DNA of 64,000 nt from Bacteroidales bacterium (GCA_025355465.1 JANXZO010000033.1:24864-88863); one strand, 5' to 3'; counted from the stretch's first letter, positions 41,297 to 51,475 are shown. Notes: generated by a model from the letters alone, not told the origin. Made by a program: numbers and translations.

Positions 41297-42868
41297 CTAC
41301 TTTGTTCCGATCCGAGGATAGTCCAGTGAATAATGCAATCCCCGGCTTTCCTGTCTTTGCATGGCAGCCTTAATGATCAGGTACCCGATATTGATCAGGT
41401 TCCTTAATTCACATAATCTCGGGGTAAGAATCGACTTGCTGTAAAGATCTTCAGATTCACGGTACAGCAGTTCCAGTCTGTCGAATGCACGCTGAAGCCG
41501 TAGGTTTGACCTTACGATACCCACATAACTGCTCATGATAGCCTGCAACTCTTTCATTGATTGGGTGATGAGTACCATCTCCTCATTGAGTACCATCCCT
41601 TCAGCATCCCAGTCGGGAACCTCATACTTGATGGGAATGGAGTTAAACTGGCTGATGGATTCCACACTCGCACGGTGTGAGAATACCAGCGATTCGAGCA
41701 GGGAGTTGGATGCAAGCCGGTTGGCACCATGCAGACCCGTGGAGGAACATTCGCCCGATGCGTAAAGGTTTACAATGGAACTTCGTCCTGAAGCATCGAC
41801 CTTGATACCACCGCATGTGTAGTGGGCTGCAGGTACCACCGGGATCATATCCTTACTGATGTCGATACCGATGGTGAGACATTTCGCATAGATATTCGGA
41901 AAGTGGTTGATGAGCTCGTTTTTTTTCAGGTGGCGGCAATCGAGATAGAGATAATCTTCTCCGCTTAACTTGAGTTCATTATCGATAGCCCTGGCCACGA
42001 TGTCGCGGGGAGCCAACGAAAGACGTGCATCGTATTTGTGCATAAACTCTTTTCCGTCGCGGGTCTTCAGCACAGCGCCGAATCCACGCATGGCTTCCGT
42101 GATAAGGAACGACGGTTTTTCTTCAGGATGATACAGAGCGGTGGGATGGAACTGGATAAACTCCATGTTTTCCACCGCTCCCTTGGCACGGTAAACCATC
42201 GCGATGCCGTCGCCGGTGGAGATGAGCGGATTGGTTGTGTTGTTGTAAACGTTTCCGGCTCCCCCGGTGGCAATCATTGTGATCCGCGAAAGGATCGTGT
42301 CCACAAGCTGCGTCCTGGGATTCACTACGAAGGCGCCATAGCAGGTAATTCCCGGGGTACGGCTGTTCACCTCCACGCCAAGATGATGCTGGGTGATGAT
42401 GTCGATAGTGAAGTGATTTTCAAGGATCTCGATGTTCGGATGTTTCATCACCTGCTCCAGCAGTTTATTTTCGATCTCCCTGCCCGTAGTGTCTTTGTGA
42501 TGGAGTACCCGGTATTCGGAATGGCCTCCCTCCTTGGCCAGGTCGTAGCGTCCGGAGGTGGTTTTGTCGAATTTCGTACCCCATTTGATGAGTTCCTTGA
42601 TGCGGTCGGTGGACTCCCGTATGGTGAACCTTACCACCTCTTCGTCGCAAAGGCCGTCGCCTGCGATAATCGTATCCTGGATATGTTTTTCAAATGAATC
42701 CGGCGTATACATCACCGCAGCGATACCTCCCTGAGCCCAGCTGGTGGCAGTATCATCCATTCTGGATTTGGTGACAATGCAAACCTTTCCGTGTTTAGCC
42801 ACCTTGATGGCGAAAGTCAGTCCGGCAATGCCCGACCCGATAACCAGAAAATCAACTTGCTTTCTCAT
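41297..42868 (-). CDS. nadB: L-aspartate oxidase
   Basis: VIGSGIAGLTFAIK, SWAQGGIAAV, AAHYTCGGIKVD, YASGECSSTGLHGANRLASNSLLE. Confidence 0.95.
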   Translation of the reverse strand: MRKQVDFLVIGSGIAGLTFAIKVAKHGKVCIVTKSRMDDTATSWAQGGIAAVMYTPDSFEKHIQDTIIAGDGLCDEEVVRFTIRESTDRIKELIKWGTKFDKTTSGRYDLAKEGGHSEYRVLHHKDTTGREIENKLLEQVMKHPNIEILENHFTIDIITQHHLGVEVNSRTPGITCYGAFVVNPRTQLVDTILSRITMIATGGAGNVYNNTTNPLISTGDGIAMVYRAKGAVENMEFIQFHPTALYHPEEKPSFLITEAMRGFGAVLKTRDGKEFMHKYDARLSLAPRDIVARAIDNELKLSGEDYLYLDCRHLKKNELINHFPNIYAKCLTIGIDISKDMIPVVPAAHYTCGGIKVDASGRSSIVNLYASGECSSTGLHGANRLASNSLLESLVFSHRASVESISQFNSIPIKYEVPDWDAEGMVLNEEMVLITQSMKELQAIMSSYVGIVRSNLRLQRAFDRLELLYRESEDLYSKSILTPRLCELRNLINIGYLIIKAAMQRQESRGLHYSLDYPRIGTK

Positions 42869-42878
42869 CCGGCAATAT

Positions 42879-44123
42879 TTACAAATCCAGTAACAGTTTA
42901 ACAGGATCTAACCCTTCGGTGAGCATTTTTGCAGGTTCCTCAACAAGTTCTTTAACCTTTACCAGGAATCCGACCGACTCGCGGCCATCAATAACCCGGT
43001 GGTCGTAAGAGAGTGCAACATACATCATCGGGGCGATCTCAACTTTTCCGTTTATAGCAACAGGCCGCTCCTGTATCTTGTGCATGCCGAGGATCGCGCT
43101 CTGCGGCGGATTGAGGATGGGTGTCGACATCAGTGATCCGAAAACTCCGCCGTTGGTAATGGTAAAAGTGCCACCCTTCATGTCGTCGATGGTGATCCTG
43201 TTTTCGCGGGCCTTTCCGGCAAGTTCTTTGATCTTCAGCTCGATCTCCGCCATGCTCATCATCTCGGCATTCCGGAGCACGGGCACCACGAGTCCCTTGG
43301 GTGCACTCACCGCGATGCCGATGTCAATGTAGCCGGGCACGATCAGTTCATCGCCGTCGATCATCGAGTTGACCTGCGGAAAGTCCTTTAATGCTATTGT
43401 CACCGCTTTGGTGAAGATCGACATCAGTCCGACTCCGACTCCGTATCGCTCTTTAAATGCATCACTGTATTTTTCCTTGATCTTCAGTGCCGCCTGCATG
43501 TTGATCTCGTTGAAGGTGGTCAGCATGGCGGTCTGGTTCTTAACCGCGACAAGCCTTTCGGCAAGTTTGATGCGCAGCATGGTCAGTTTTTTTCTTTCCA
43601 CGTCGCGTGAGCCGGTAAAACCGATCTGTGAAGCGGGAGCCTTTTTAGCAGCGGCAAACGATTCAATCTCTTTACGTGTGATCTTCCTCCCCGGGAAGGC
43701 TGCCGATAATTCAGAAACGGATAGTTTTTTCTCCTCGATGATCTTTTTCGCGAGTGGGGAGGCGTGCAGGTCAATTGGCGAGGCGCTGATGTTGTGTTGT
43801 GGTGACGTAGTGATCACTGACTCTGTGCCCTTGTGCCCTTGTGCTCCTGTGCCTTTCTGAACTGGTGCCCCTGTACCCTTTTCTCCTTTTCCCGGTTCGA
43901 TGGTGGCAACAACGGCGCCTACAGCCAGCGTATCACCCTCCTGAGCCATGAGCTTCACGATTCCATCCTCGGGAGCGGCGATGGGGAAGGAGGCCTTATC
44001 GGAGTCGATCTCAACAATCTCCTGGTCTTTCTCAACAGCGTCTCCATCGCCAACAAGCCACTTCGCAACCTGCACCTGGGTTATGGATTCACCCGGACTT
44101 GGGATCTTTATTTCAATTGCCAT
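42879..44123 (-). CDS. sucB: Dihydrolipoyllysine-residue succinyltransferase (E2 of 2-oxoglutarate dehydrogenase)
   Basis: Lipoyl domain with EIDSDKAS, E3-binding domain, catalytic [15 protein letters not shown]. Confidence 0.94.
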   Translation of the reverse strand: MAIEIKIPSPGESITQVQVAKWLVGDGDAVEKDQEIVEIDSDKASFPIAAPEDGIVKLMAQEGDTLAVGAVVATIEPGKGEKGTGAPVQKGTGAQGHKGTESVITTSPQHNISASPIDLHASPLAKKIIEEKKLSVSELSAAFPGRKITRKEIESFAAAKKAPASQIGFTGSRDVERKKLTMLRIKLAERLVAVKNQTAMLTTFNEINMQAALKIKEKYSDAFKERYGVGVGLMSIFTKAVTIALKDFPQVNSMIDGDELIVPGYIDIGIAVSAPKGLVVPVLRNAEMMSMAEIELKIKELAGKARENRITIDDMKGGTFTITNGGVFGSLMSTPILNPPQSAILGMHKIQERPVAINGKVEIAPMMYVALSYDHRVIDGRESVGFLVKVKELVEEPAKMLTEGLDPVKLLLDL

Positions 44124-44368
44124 CAGGTTTATTTTTAGGTATCAAATAATTTTGATAATAACACCATCGTTATTATACGCAGATCAGAGCATAACGTTGC
44201 TTTCAGAAATCTTACCGCAAAATTACAACGAATGATTTGAAATTTATCCTTTGCGATCAACCTTTCTTGAAACGGTAGGTCCTTTGTCAGGGTAAACTTT
44301 TTCGAAAATCATTGTCAAACACCCGCATACGTTGTAATTCACTTAGTATTAACCAAATCTCACGATCA

Positions 44369-45211
44369 ATGAAAGCTGCAAAGATCATCTTCGGTTGCCT
44401 GTTTATTGCAGGTATGACGCTCTTCTACACCGGTTGTAAAAAGGACAGCGCCACAAATAACAACACGACAAAGCAAAACACAAACCTGGCAGCTGACAAT
44501 TCGCTGGCCGAAAACACCTTCGATAATGTGAAGTTGTGGTCGGACCAGGCAATGGCCAGCCATGCGCTTAAATCTAGCCTGCAGGATACCGTGTTCATGG
44601 GCACCTGTGTTCTGGCTACCCTCGACCTTACCTCGGTGCCCTATGCCCTGACCATCAACTTTGGAACATCCAACTGCCAGTGCGCCGACGGCAAGTACAG
44701 ACGCGGGAAGATCCTGGTTACATTCAGCGGCAGTTACTGGATGCCGGGCACGGTGATTTCGTATGGTTTCGACAATTACTTTGTAAACGATAACCAGGTC
44801 CTCGGAACAAAGACAGTCACCAACATGGGTCTGAACAATGCCGGCCATCCCTGGTGGCAGGTAGTGGTGGCCGGACAAATTATCAAGGCGAACAACGGAG
44901 GAACTTTTACCTGGAATTCTACTTACCAGTATGAATGGACTACAGGTTACAATACACCCTGGGAGTGGTGGGACGACGTATACCAGCTCACCGGAAATGC
45001 CAACGGAATTGCTGCCGACGGGAAGAGCTATTCACTGGTTATCGTTACACCGCTCGTTAAAAAACTAAACTGCCAGTGGGTCAGTGGCGGTACGATGAAT
45101 ATTCAGCCTCAGGATCAGCCGTTGATAACCCTCGACTACGGCACGGGAATCTGCGATGATATTTTACTGGCCACCATCAACGGGCAAACCTACACTATTC
45201 ACATGAATTAG
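44369..45211 (+). CDS. Putative lipoprotein of unknown function
   Basis: MKAAKIIFGCLFIAGMTLFYTGC lipobox; no family recognised; ATG 44369 preferred over 44312. Confidence 0.7.
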   Translation: MKAAKIIFGCLFIAGMTLFYTGCKKDSATNNNTTKQNTNLAADNSLAENTFDNVKLWSDQAMASHALKSSLQDTVFMGTCVLATLDLTSVPYALTINFGTSNCQCADGKYRRGKILVTFSGSYWMPGTVISYGFDNYFVNDNQVLGTKTVTNMGLNNAGHPWWQVVVAGQIIKANNGGTFTWNSTYQYEWTTGYNTPWEWWDDVYQLTGNANGIAADGKSYSLVIVTPLVKKLNCQWVSGGTMNIQPQDQPLITLDYGTGICDDILLATINGQTYTIHMN

Positions 45212-45319
45212 CGGCTTATTGGATGATACCCGGTGCAGGGGAAACTCACAGCAGGGGCAATACGGAGCAGGAATATCTGTCGGATTGCCCCTGTCTGTTT
45301 TCTGTCGTTTCATTATTTG

Positions 45320-45379
45320 AAACTAATATAAATAGTTGTAAAACTAAAAATAATAGTTGATAAACTATAAAATATAGTT
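45320..45379. repeat. Three tandem 21-bp-phased operator-like dyads AACTA-N7-TAGTT
   Basis: AACTA at 45321, 45342, 45363; TAGTT ends at 45337, 45358, 45379; exact 21-bp period. Confidence 0.85.
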
Positions 45380-45386
45380 ATATTTA
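45357..45386 (+). promoter_or_regulatory. Promoter of the blaI-like gene overlapped by operator 3
   Basis: TTG (45357-45359), 19 nt, TATATTTA (45379-45386), one mismatch from TAnnTTTG. Confidence 0.5.
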
Positions 45387-45393
45387 TAAAAAA

Positions 45394-45771
45394 ATGCAGA
45401 TGAAAAAAATGACGGCAAAAGAGGAGGAGATCATGAACCTCTTCTGGAACAAGGGGGAGATGTATGTAAAGCAGATACTGGAACTCTTCCCGGAGCCAAA
45501 GCCACATTATAATACTGTTTCAACGATGGTAAGGATGCTGGAAGAAAAGGGATATCTGGGTTACCGGGCATTTGGAAATACTTACCAGTACTATCCGTTG
45601 ATCACGAAGGAGGAGTGCAGCAATAAGAATCTCCGGGGGATGATCAGAAACCATTTTGGAAATTCTTTCAAACGGGTTGTCTCAACGTTTGTTGAGGAGG
45701 AGGATCTTTCGCTTGAAGAGTTGAAAGAACTCATTCGTGAAATCGAGAGCCAACGTAAATCCAGGAAATGA
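45394..45771 (+). CDS. BlaI/MecI/CopY family transcriptional repressor
   Basis: MTAKEEEIMNLFWNKGEMYVKQILELFPEPKPHYNTVSTMVRMLEEKGYL. Confidence 0.94.
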   Translation: MQMKKMTAKEEEIMNLFWNKGEMYVKQILELFPEPKPHYNTVSTMVRMLEEKGYLGYRAFGNTYQYYPLITKEECSNKNLRGMIRNHFGNSFKRVVSTFVEEEDLSLEELKELIREIESQRKSRK

Positions 45772-47177
45772 TGGAATCCTTCATGCTCTATTCATTGAAA
45801 TCCTCGGTTTGTCTTGCTGCCGCGTTTCTTTTATTCTACCTGCTGCTACGACACGAAACATTTCACCATATAAAGCGGTTAGTCCTGCTTACCATGATTG
45901 CGGCATCTTTCGTGGCGCCGATTCTCACGATCAGGGTGAAATCTGCCGGCACTGACAACCCGCATCTGCAGGTCGGGCCGGTATCCCCGCAGATTACACG
46001 GATGTTGGATGGGGAATCAGTTTTCGCCAGGATTAGTGAACCTGTCAACTATCGTAAACCCGTAATTAACCAGGTTGTTCTGTTATACTTCGCCGGGGTT
46101 GCTTTCCAACTGGCCTTCCTGATTTATTCATTCGTCAGGATTCTTCTCTTCCTGCGAAGTTCCCGGAAAACAGTGTTCCAGGGAAGGAAGATCTGGCTTG
46201 TCAGAGAAAAGCAGTCTCCCTTCTGTTTTGGAAACAGGATCGTAATTTCCGAAAAGGATTTCGTTGAACACGGCCCGCAAATCATATTGCACGAACAGGT
46301 ACACCTTAAAGGATGGCACAGCCTGGACCTTATTATAGCAGAAACTGTTCTTCTTGTAACCTGGTACAACCCATTCTCCTGGCTGTTGATGCACGAGCTG
46401 AAGCAGGTTCATGAATTTGAGGCCGACCACAACGTCATTTTGCAAGGTGTAAACAGTGCTGATTACCAGTTGCTGCTGGTCAGGAATGTTGCCGGGGAGC
46501 CTCGGTTTAAACTCGCCAACCAATTCAGACAAAGCAATATTAAATCCCGTATCCATATGATGAACAAGAGAAAATCCAGCCCGGGGTCTCTCCTGAAACT
46601 CCTGGTCTTTTTACCTCTCATTGCGCTGATGGTGCAGCTCTTTGCACAGAAAGTAAGCGATCCGGTCAAAGATGAACCCCTGGCAAAGGATCACGGAAAG
46701 TATCTGGTACTGAAACCCGATCAACTGAAGCTGCTGGGACTTGAAGTAAATCAATCCGGCTTGTTCTATAAAAATTTCCGCGAAGGGAAACCGGATAAGG
46801 GCATGCTTTGCCTCTATTTTACCAATGAAATGTACAGTACGAGTATAATCCTGAAAAAAGGAGAAAAATTGCCGGGACATTCTGAGCCCGTCAGAATCCT
46901 GAAAAATCTGCAAACGACCGGATTCGATTTTTATCCGGTTGTTGTGGCGGGCTTCAATGGTTCACGTACACTTGAAATACACGCGCCATCCGGCAATCCG
47001 GAGCAGAAACTGTTGCCGGTTCAGGTCAATATGGCAGAGCTGAATCTGGGGAAACGGGCCGATACACTGCTTTTTTGGTTTCTGCCAACGGAATCGCTGA
47101 AAAAAATCCTGTCCCCTTTGGTAAATGCTGAAGATTACGTTCAGCTTTGTCCTCCGGATCCCCGCGATGCTAGATGA
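45768..47177 (+). CDS. M56 (BlaR1-like) membrane metallopeptidase
   Basis: HEQVH zinc motif, VHEFEADHNVI, N-terminal TM bundle; ATGA overlap with blaI-like gene. Confidence 0.92.
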   Translation: MMESFMLYSLKSSVCLAAAFLLFYLLLRHETFHHIKRLVLLTMIAASFVAPILTIRVKSAGTDNPHLQVGPVSPQITRMLDGESVFARISEPVNYRKPVINQVVLLYFAGVAFQLAFLIYSFVRILLFLRSSRKTVFQGRKIWLVREKQSPFCFGNRIVISEKDFVEHGPQIILHEQVHLKGWHSLDLIIAETVLLVTWYNPFSWLLMHELKQVHEFEADHNVILQGVNSADYQLLLVRNVAGEPRFKLANQFRQSNIKSRIHMMNKRKSSPGSLLKLLVFLPLIALMVQLFAQKVSDPVKDEPLAKDHGKYLVLKPDQLKLLGLEVNQSGLFYKNFREGKPDKGMLCLYFTNEMYSTSIILKKGEKLPGHSEPVRILKNLQTTGFDFYPVVVAGFNGSRTLEIHAPSGNPEQKLLPVQVNMAELNLGKRADTLLFWFLPTESLKKILSPLVNAEDYVQLCPPDPRDAR

Positions 47178-49947
47178 TCTGGGTTTCGTGTTCGGCGCAA
47201 TGAAGCCGGCATGAACCGTTGGCATGCTCGCAGGTACATTTGCCCAGCGCCTTTTCCACGACCAGTTTTTGCTGGATCTTATGGAGTTTTGAGGATCCTG
47301 TAGCAGGACTGCCACTGGCCGGACGGGCAACATGATGCAGGGCGACCGTATGGAAATTCAGCGAAAGATACTTCCATGCTCCCATGTTTACAGGTTCCTC
47401 CTGAGCCCACTCGTAATGTGTGGCGTTTTTGTACCGGGCGATCACTTCGTTCATCTGTTTTTCAGGCAGTGGATATAACTGCTCCAGCCGCACGATGGCA
47501 GTATTATCGATCTTCTGACCCATCTTCGCTTCCAGGATATCGTAGTAGAGCTTTCCGCTGCAAAAGACGACCCTTGTGATCTTTTCCGGGTCAGCAGTTT
47601 CATCGTCGATCACTTCATGAAATCCTCCGCTGGTAAATGCTGCAGGAGGGGAGACACATGCGGGATGACGGAGCAGACTCTTCGGGGTGAATACCACAAG
47701 TGGCTTGCGGAAATCGCGGTGAAGTTGCCGGCGCAGCAAATGGAAAAAGTTTGCCGGCGTAGTGCAGTTGGCGATCTGGATGTTGTGATGGCCGCAGATC
47801 GAAAGGAACCGTTCCAGCCTTGCTGAACTGTGTTCGGGTCCCTGCCCTTCATAACCGTGAGGCAGCAGCAGTACCAACCCGTTCTGCACTCTCCATTTGT
47901 CTTCTGCACTGCTCAGATACTGGTCGATGATCACCTGGGCGCCATTGCTGAAATCGCCGAACTGGGCTTCCCACAAAGTTAACCCAAACGGAGTACCCAA
48001 TCCGTATCCGTATTCAAAACCAAGCACGCCGTATTCCGACAGGAGCGAATTGAAAATGGTGAATTTAGCCTGGCTTGGCGAAATGTGCTCCAGTGGGATG
48101 TAACGCTCTTCCGAGTCTTCGACGGTGAGGACCGCGTGGCGATGGCTGAAGGTGCCTCGCTGGCAATCCTGTCCGCTCACCCGCACAGGATGTCCTTCCC
48201 TGAGCAGCGACCCATAGGCGATCAGTTCTCCCATCGCCCAGTCAAGTTTCCCGTTGGCAAACATCGCTTTTCTGTCTTCCTGCATCTTTACGATCTTGCG
48301 GAAAAAAGTTTTACCGGCAGGCAACTGTGTCAGTTTTTCTCCGATCTTCAAAAAATCGTTTTCGCTGATTGCGGTTGCCGGAGAGCTCTCGAAATCGGCC
48401 GGAGTAGCCTTTCTTTTGTCATTCCAGAGGTTGATCAGGAATGGATCGATGTCACCTTTGGCAATGGTTTTAGCCTCCTCAAACCCCTTTTCCAGTTGGG
48501 CGGTGATCTCAGCTTTTAATGCGGGAATGTCGAAGGACGAGATGGTGTTTTCATCTTCGAGTTTTTTCAGGTAGATTTCCAGCGGATCGGGATGCTGTTC
48601 TATGATCTTATAAAGGATGGGTTGGGTGAACCGTGGTTCGTCGCTTTCGTTGTGGCCGTATTTCCGGTATCCGAGAAGGTCGATGAAGATATCTTTGCGG
48701 AATTTCTCTCTGAACTCCATGGCCAGCATCACGGTATAAACGACCGCTTCCGCATCATCGGCATTTACATGGAAAACAGGTGACTGGATGGTTTTGGCCA
48801 CATCGGTACAGTAAACGCTCGAACGTCCATCGAGATAGTTGGTGGTGAAGCCGATCTGATTATTTACCACCAGATGTATCGTTCCACCGGTTTTATAGCC
48901 GTTAAGGTCGGCCATCTGAACCAGTTCGTAAATGATCCCCTGGCCGGAGATCGAAGCATCTCCGTGGATGAGGATCGAAGCCACTTTTCCGTTGTCACCC
49001 TGATATTCGTGATCGATCAGCGACCGGGCAAGGCCTTCAACGATGGGGTCAACCGTCTCCAGATGCGATGGATTCGGCGCGAGGGTAACATGGACCTTTT
49101 TCCCGCTTCTTGTTTTTACCTGGTTTGAATAACCAAGGTGGTATTTGACATCACCCAGCAGATCTTCGTCCGCATACTCCTTCCCTTCAAATTCAGAGAA
49201 AATCCTGGCCACCGGCTTGTGCATAATGTTGGCAAGTACATTCAACCTTCCGCGGTGAGCCATGCCAATTACAAATTCTTCGATGCCAAGGGCACCACCC
49301 CTTCGCAAAACTGCCTCCAGTGCCGGAATGAGCGACTCCATCCCTTCCAGCGAAAAACTTTTCTGTCCGGGGAATTTCTTGTGAATAAACTTCTCGAACA
49401 TCACCCCTTCGGCGAGTTTCTTAAGGATCAATGCCTTCTCAGGAATGGAAAAGGTAGGGGTATTGGTGGTAGGTTCCATCTTTTCCCTGAACCATGCAAC
49501 TACCTCGGGGCGGCGAATATAATTGTATTCAACGCCGATGGACTGGCAATAGGTGTGCTGAAGATGGGTTATGATTTCCTCCAGTTTGGCATTTCCGAGT
49601 CCGATCTCCTTGCCAGCCTGGAAGGTTTTTTGCAGTTCGCCGGCTTCGAGACCATAATTTTCAAGGTCGAGCGTTGGCCTGTATTGGCGGCGGGTTCGTA
49701 CGGGATTTGTTTTTGTAAAGAGATGACCGCGCTGCCGGTAATCGTTGATCAGGTTCATCACCTTGAACTCATTCGGGTAGAGAAAAGCTTCCCCTTTTTC
49801 GGCTTTGTAATTTTTCTGGCAAAACTCGAATCCTTCGAAAAATTTTCGCCAGCTCTCATCAATACTTGCAGGATCCTGCTTGAATTTTTCGAACAGTTCT
49901 TCAATTACTGAGTTGTCAATGGTATTCAGATATGAGAAATTATCCAT
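47170..49947 (-). CDS. sucA: 2-oxoglutarate dehydrogenase E1 component
   Basis: GMAHRGRLNVLANIM, HGDASISGQGIIYE, GYRKYGHNESDEPRFTQP, LPHGYEGQGPEHSSARLERFL; unusual CTCEHANGSCRLHCAEHETQII tail. Confidence 0.96.
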   Translation of the reverse strand: MDNFSYLNTIDNSVIEELFEKFKQDPASIDESWRKFFEGFEFCQKNYKAEKGEAFLYPNEFKVMNLINDYRQRGHLFTKTNPVRTRRQYRPTLDLENYGLEAGELQKTFQAGKEIGLGNAKLEEIITHLQHTYCQSIGVEYNYIRRPEVVAWFREKMEPTTNTPTFSIPEKALILKKLAEGVMFEKFIHKKFPGQKSFSLEGMESLIPALEAVLRRGGALGIEEFVIGMAHRGRLNVLANIMHKPVARIFSEFEGKEYADEDLLGDVKYHLGYSNQVKTRSGKKVHVTLAPNPSHLETVDPIVEGLARSLIDHEYQGDNGKVASILIHGDASISGQGIIYELVQMADLNGYKTGGTIHLVVNNQIGFTTNYLDGRSSVYCTDVAKTIQSPVFHVNADDAEAVVYTVMLAMEFREKFRKDIFIDLLGYRKYGHNESDEPRFTQPILYKIIEQHPDPLEIYLKKLEDENTISSFDIPALKAEITAQLEKGFEEAKTIAKGDIDPFLINLWNDKRKATPADFESSPATAISENDFLKIGEKLTQLPAGKTFFRKIVKMQEDRKAMFANGKLDWAMGELIAYGSLLREGHPVRVSGQDCQRGTFSHRHAVLTVEDSEERYIPLEHISPSQAKFTIFNSLLSEYGVLGFEYGYGLGTPFGLTLWEAQFGDFSNGAQVIIDQYLSSAEDKWRVQNGLVLLLPHGYEGQGPEHSSARLERFLSICGHHNIQIANCTTPANFFHLLRRQLHRDFRKPLVVFTPKSLLRHPACVSPPAAFTSGGFHEVIDDETADPEKITRVVFCSGKLYYDILEAKMGQKIDNTAIVRLEQLYPLPEKQMNEVIARYKNATHYEWAQEEPVNMGAWKYLSLNFHTVALHHVARPASGSPATGSSKLHKIQQKLVVEKALGKCTCEHANGSCRLHCAEHETQII

Positions 49948-49972
49948 TTTCGGGTACTGAATTGTCTTTAAG

Positions 49973-50003
49973 CAAAATTACTAACATTGCCGGTATGAGC
50001 AAA
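49973..50003 (-). promoter_or_regulatory. sucA promoter
   Basis: Minus strand TTTG (50003-50000), 19 nt, TAATTTTG (49980-49973). Confidence 0.6.
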
Positions 50004-50019
50004 AAAATCGGTAACTTTG
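49987..50019 (+). promoter_or_regulatory. Promoter of M20 dipeptidase gene
   Basis: TTG (49987-49989), 22 nt, TAACTTTG (50012-50019). Confidence 0.5.
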
Positions 50020-50077
50020 TATCCGGAAGCTGCCAATGGATACTGCGCTGTGGCGGCTGGTAAATTTTACTCACATC

Positions 50078-51457
50078 ATGGAATACATCAAAGACTACCT
50101 CGATGAGAACCGGGACCGGTTTCTGCAAGAGTTATTTGGCCTGATCCGGATCCCGTCCATCAGCTCTGTTGCCGAACACAAAGAGGATATGATCCGGGCT
50201 GCCGAGTACTGGAAAAAGAGCCTGCGGGAGGCAGGTTGCGATAAAACTGAAATTTTTCCGACTGTCGGAAACCCGATCGTCTACGGAGAAAAGATTCACG
50301 ATCCCGCCCTCCCTACGGTGCTGGTTTATGGTCATTACGACGTGATGCCGGTGGATCCGGTCGATCTGTGGGAATCAAACCCATTCAAACCCGAGGTCCG
50401 CGATGGGAAGATCTATGCCCGCGGGGCCGACGACGATAAAGGTCAGGCTTTTATGCATGCCAAGGCATTTGAGATCATGGTCAAAACAGGAAACCTCCCC
50501 TGCAATGTGAAATTTATGATCGAAGGGGAAGAGGAGATCGGTTCGGCCAATATCGCACCCTTCTGCCGCGAATATAAAGAGATGCTCCGAACCGATATCA
50601 TCCTGGTTTCAGATACCAGTACGATCAGCCTGCAAACCCCTTCACTTACCGTCGGACTTCGCGGTCTTGCGTATATGCAGGTGGAAGTTACCGGTCCCCA
50701 TTTTGACCTGCACTCAGGCATTTTCGGGGGTGCCGTGGCAAATCCGATCAATATTCTGGCTACCATGATCGCCTCTCTTACCGATGCGCAGGGACGGATT
50801 GCCATTCCCGGTTTCTATGACGATGTGTTGGAGATCAGCCTCGAAGAACGTGCCGAGATGTCAAAGGCTCCCTTCGACGAAGTGGCCTATAAAAAGAACC
50901 TTGATGTTGCAGCATTGTATGGTGAAGCCGGTTATACCACAAAAGAACGCACCGGAATCCGCCCCACCCTTGATATCAACGGAATCTGGGGCGGCTACAT
51001 CGCTGAAGGCACAAAAACAGTATTGCCTTCGAAGGCGTATGCAAAGATCTCCATGCGGCTCGTTCCAAATCAGGATTACGTGAAGATCAGCGAGTTGTTC
51101 CAGAAACACTTCGAATCGATTGCTCCGGCGTCTGTGAAGGTAAAGGTTGAAGCGCTGCACGGAGGACAGGCATATGTTTCTCCGATGGATACCATCGGAT
51201 ACCGGGCGGCAAGCAAGGCCATCGAAACCGTGTTGGGTAAAAAACCGATTCCGGTACGCAGCGGGGGAAGCATCCCCATCATCCCGCAATTTGAGGAGAT
51301 TCTCGGGGTCAAAACAATTCTGCTGGGATTCGGCCTGGAGAGCGATGCATGCCACTCACCCAACGAGAATTACCCGGTTGAAAATTTCTATAAGGGAATT
51401 GAAACCATTCCCTGGTTCTACAAATATTTCACGGAGTACTCAGGGGAGTTGAAATAG
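50078..51457 (+). CDS. M20 family dipeptidase
   Basis: VLVYGHYDVMPVDP, ARGADDDKGQAFMHAKA, IEGEEEIGSANI; start MEYIKDYLDENRDRF preferred over 50036. Confidence 0.92.
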   Translation: MEYIKDYLDENRDRFLQELFGLIRIPSISSVAEHKEDMIRAAEYWKKSLREAGCDKTEIFPTVGNPIVYGEKIHDPALPTVLVYGHYDVMPVDPVDLWESNPFKPEVRDGKIYARGADDDKGQAFMHAKAFEIMVKTGNLPCNVKFMIEGEEEIGSANIAPFCREYKEMLRTDIILVSDTSTISLQTPSLTVGLRGLAYMQVEVTGPHFDLHSGIFGGAVANPINILATMIASLTDAQGRIAIPGFYDDVLEISLEERAEMSKAPFDEVAYKKNLDVAALYGEAGYTTKERTGIRPTLDINGIWGGYIAEGTKTVLPSKAYAKISMRLVPNQDYVKISELFQKHFESIAPASVKVKVEALHGGQAYVSPMDTIGYRAASKAIETVLGKKPIPVRSGGSIPIIPQFEEILGVKTILLGFGLESDACHSPNENYPVENFYKGIETIPWFYKYFTEYSGELK

Positions 51458-51475
51458 ATACGGTTCGCCGTGTAA

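Noticed and set aside
42038-42697. 219-aa plus ORF opposite nadB
   Set aside because: Shadow ORF; nadB is unambiguous
49138-49911. 257-aa plus ORF opposite sucA
   Set aside because: Shadow ORF; sucA is unambiguous
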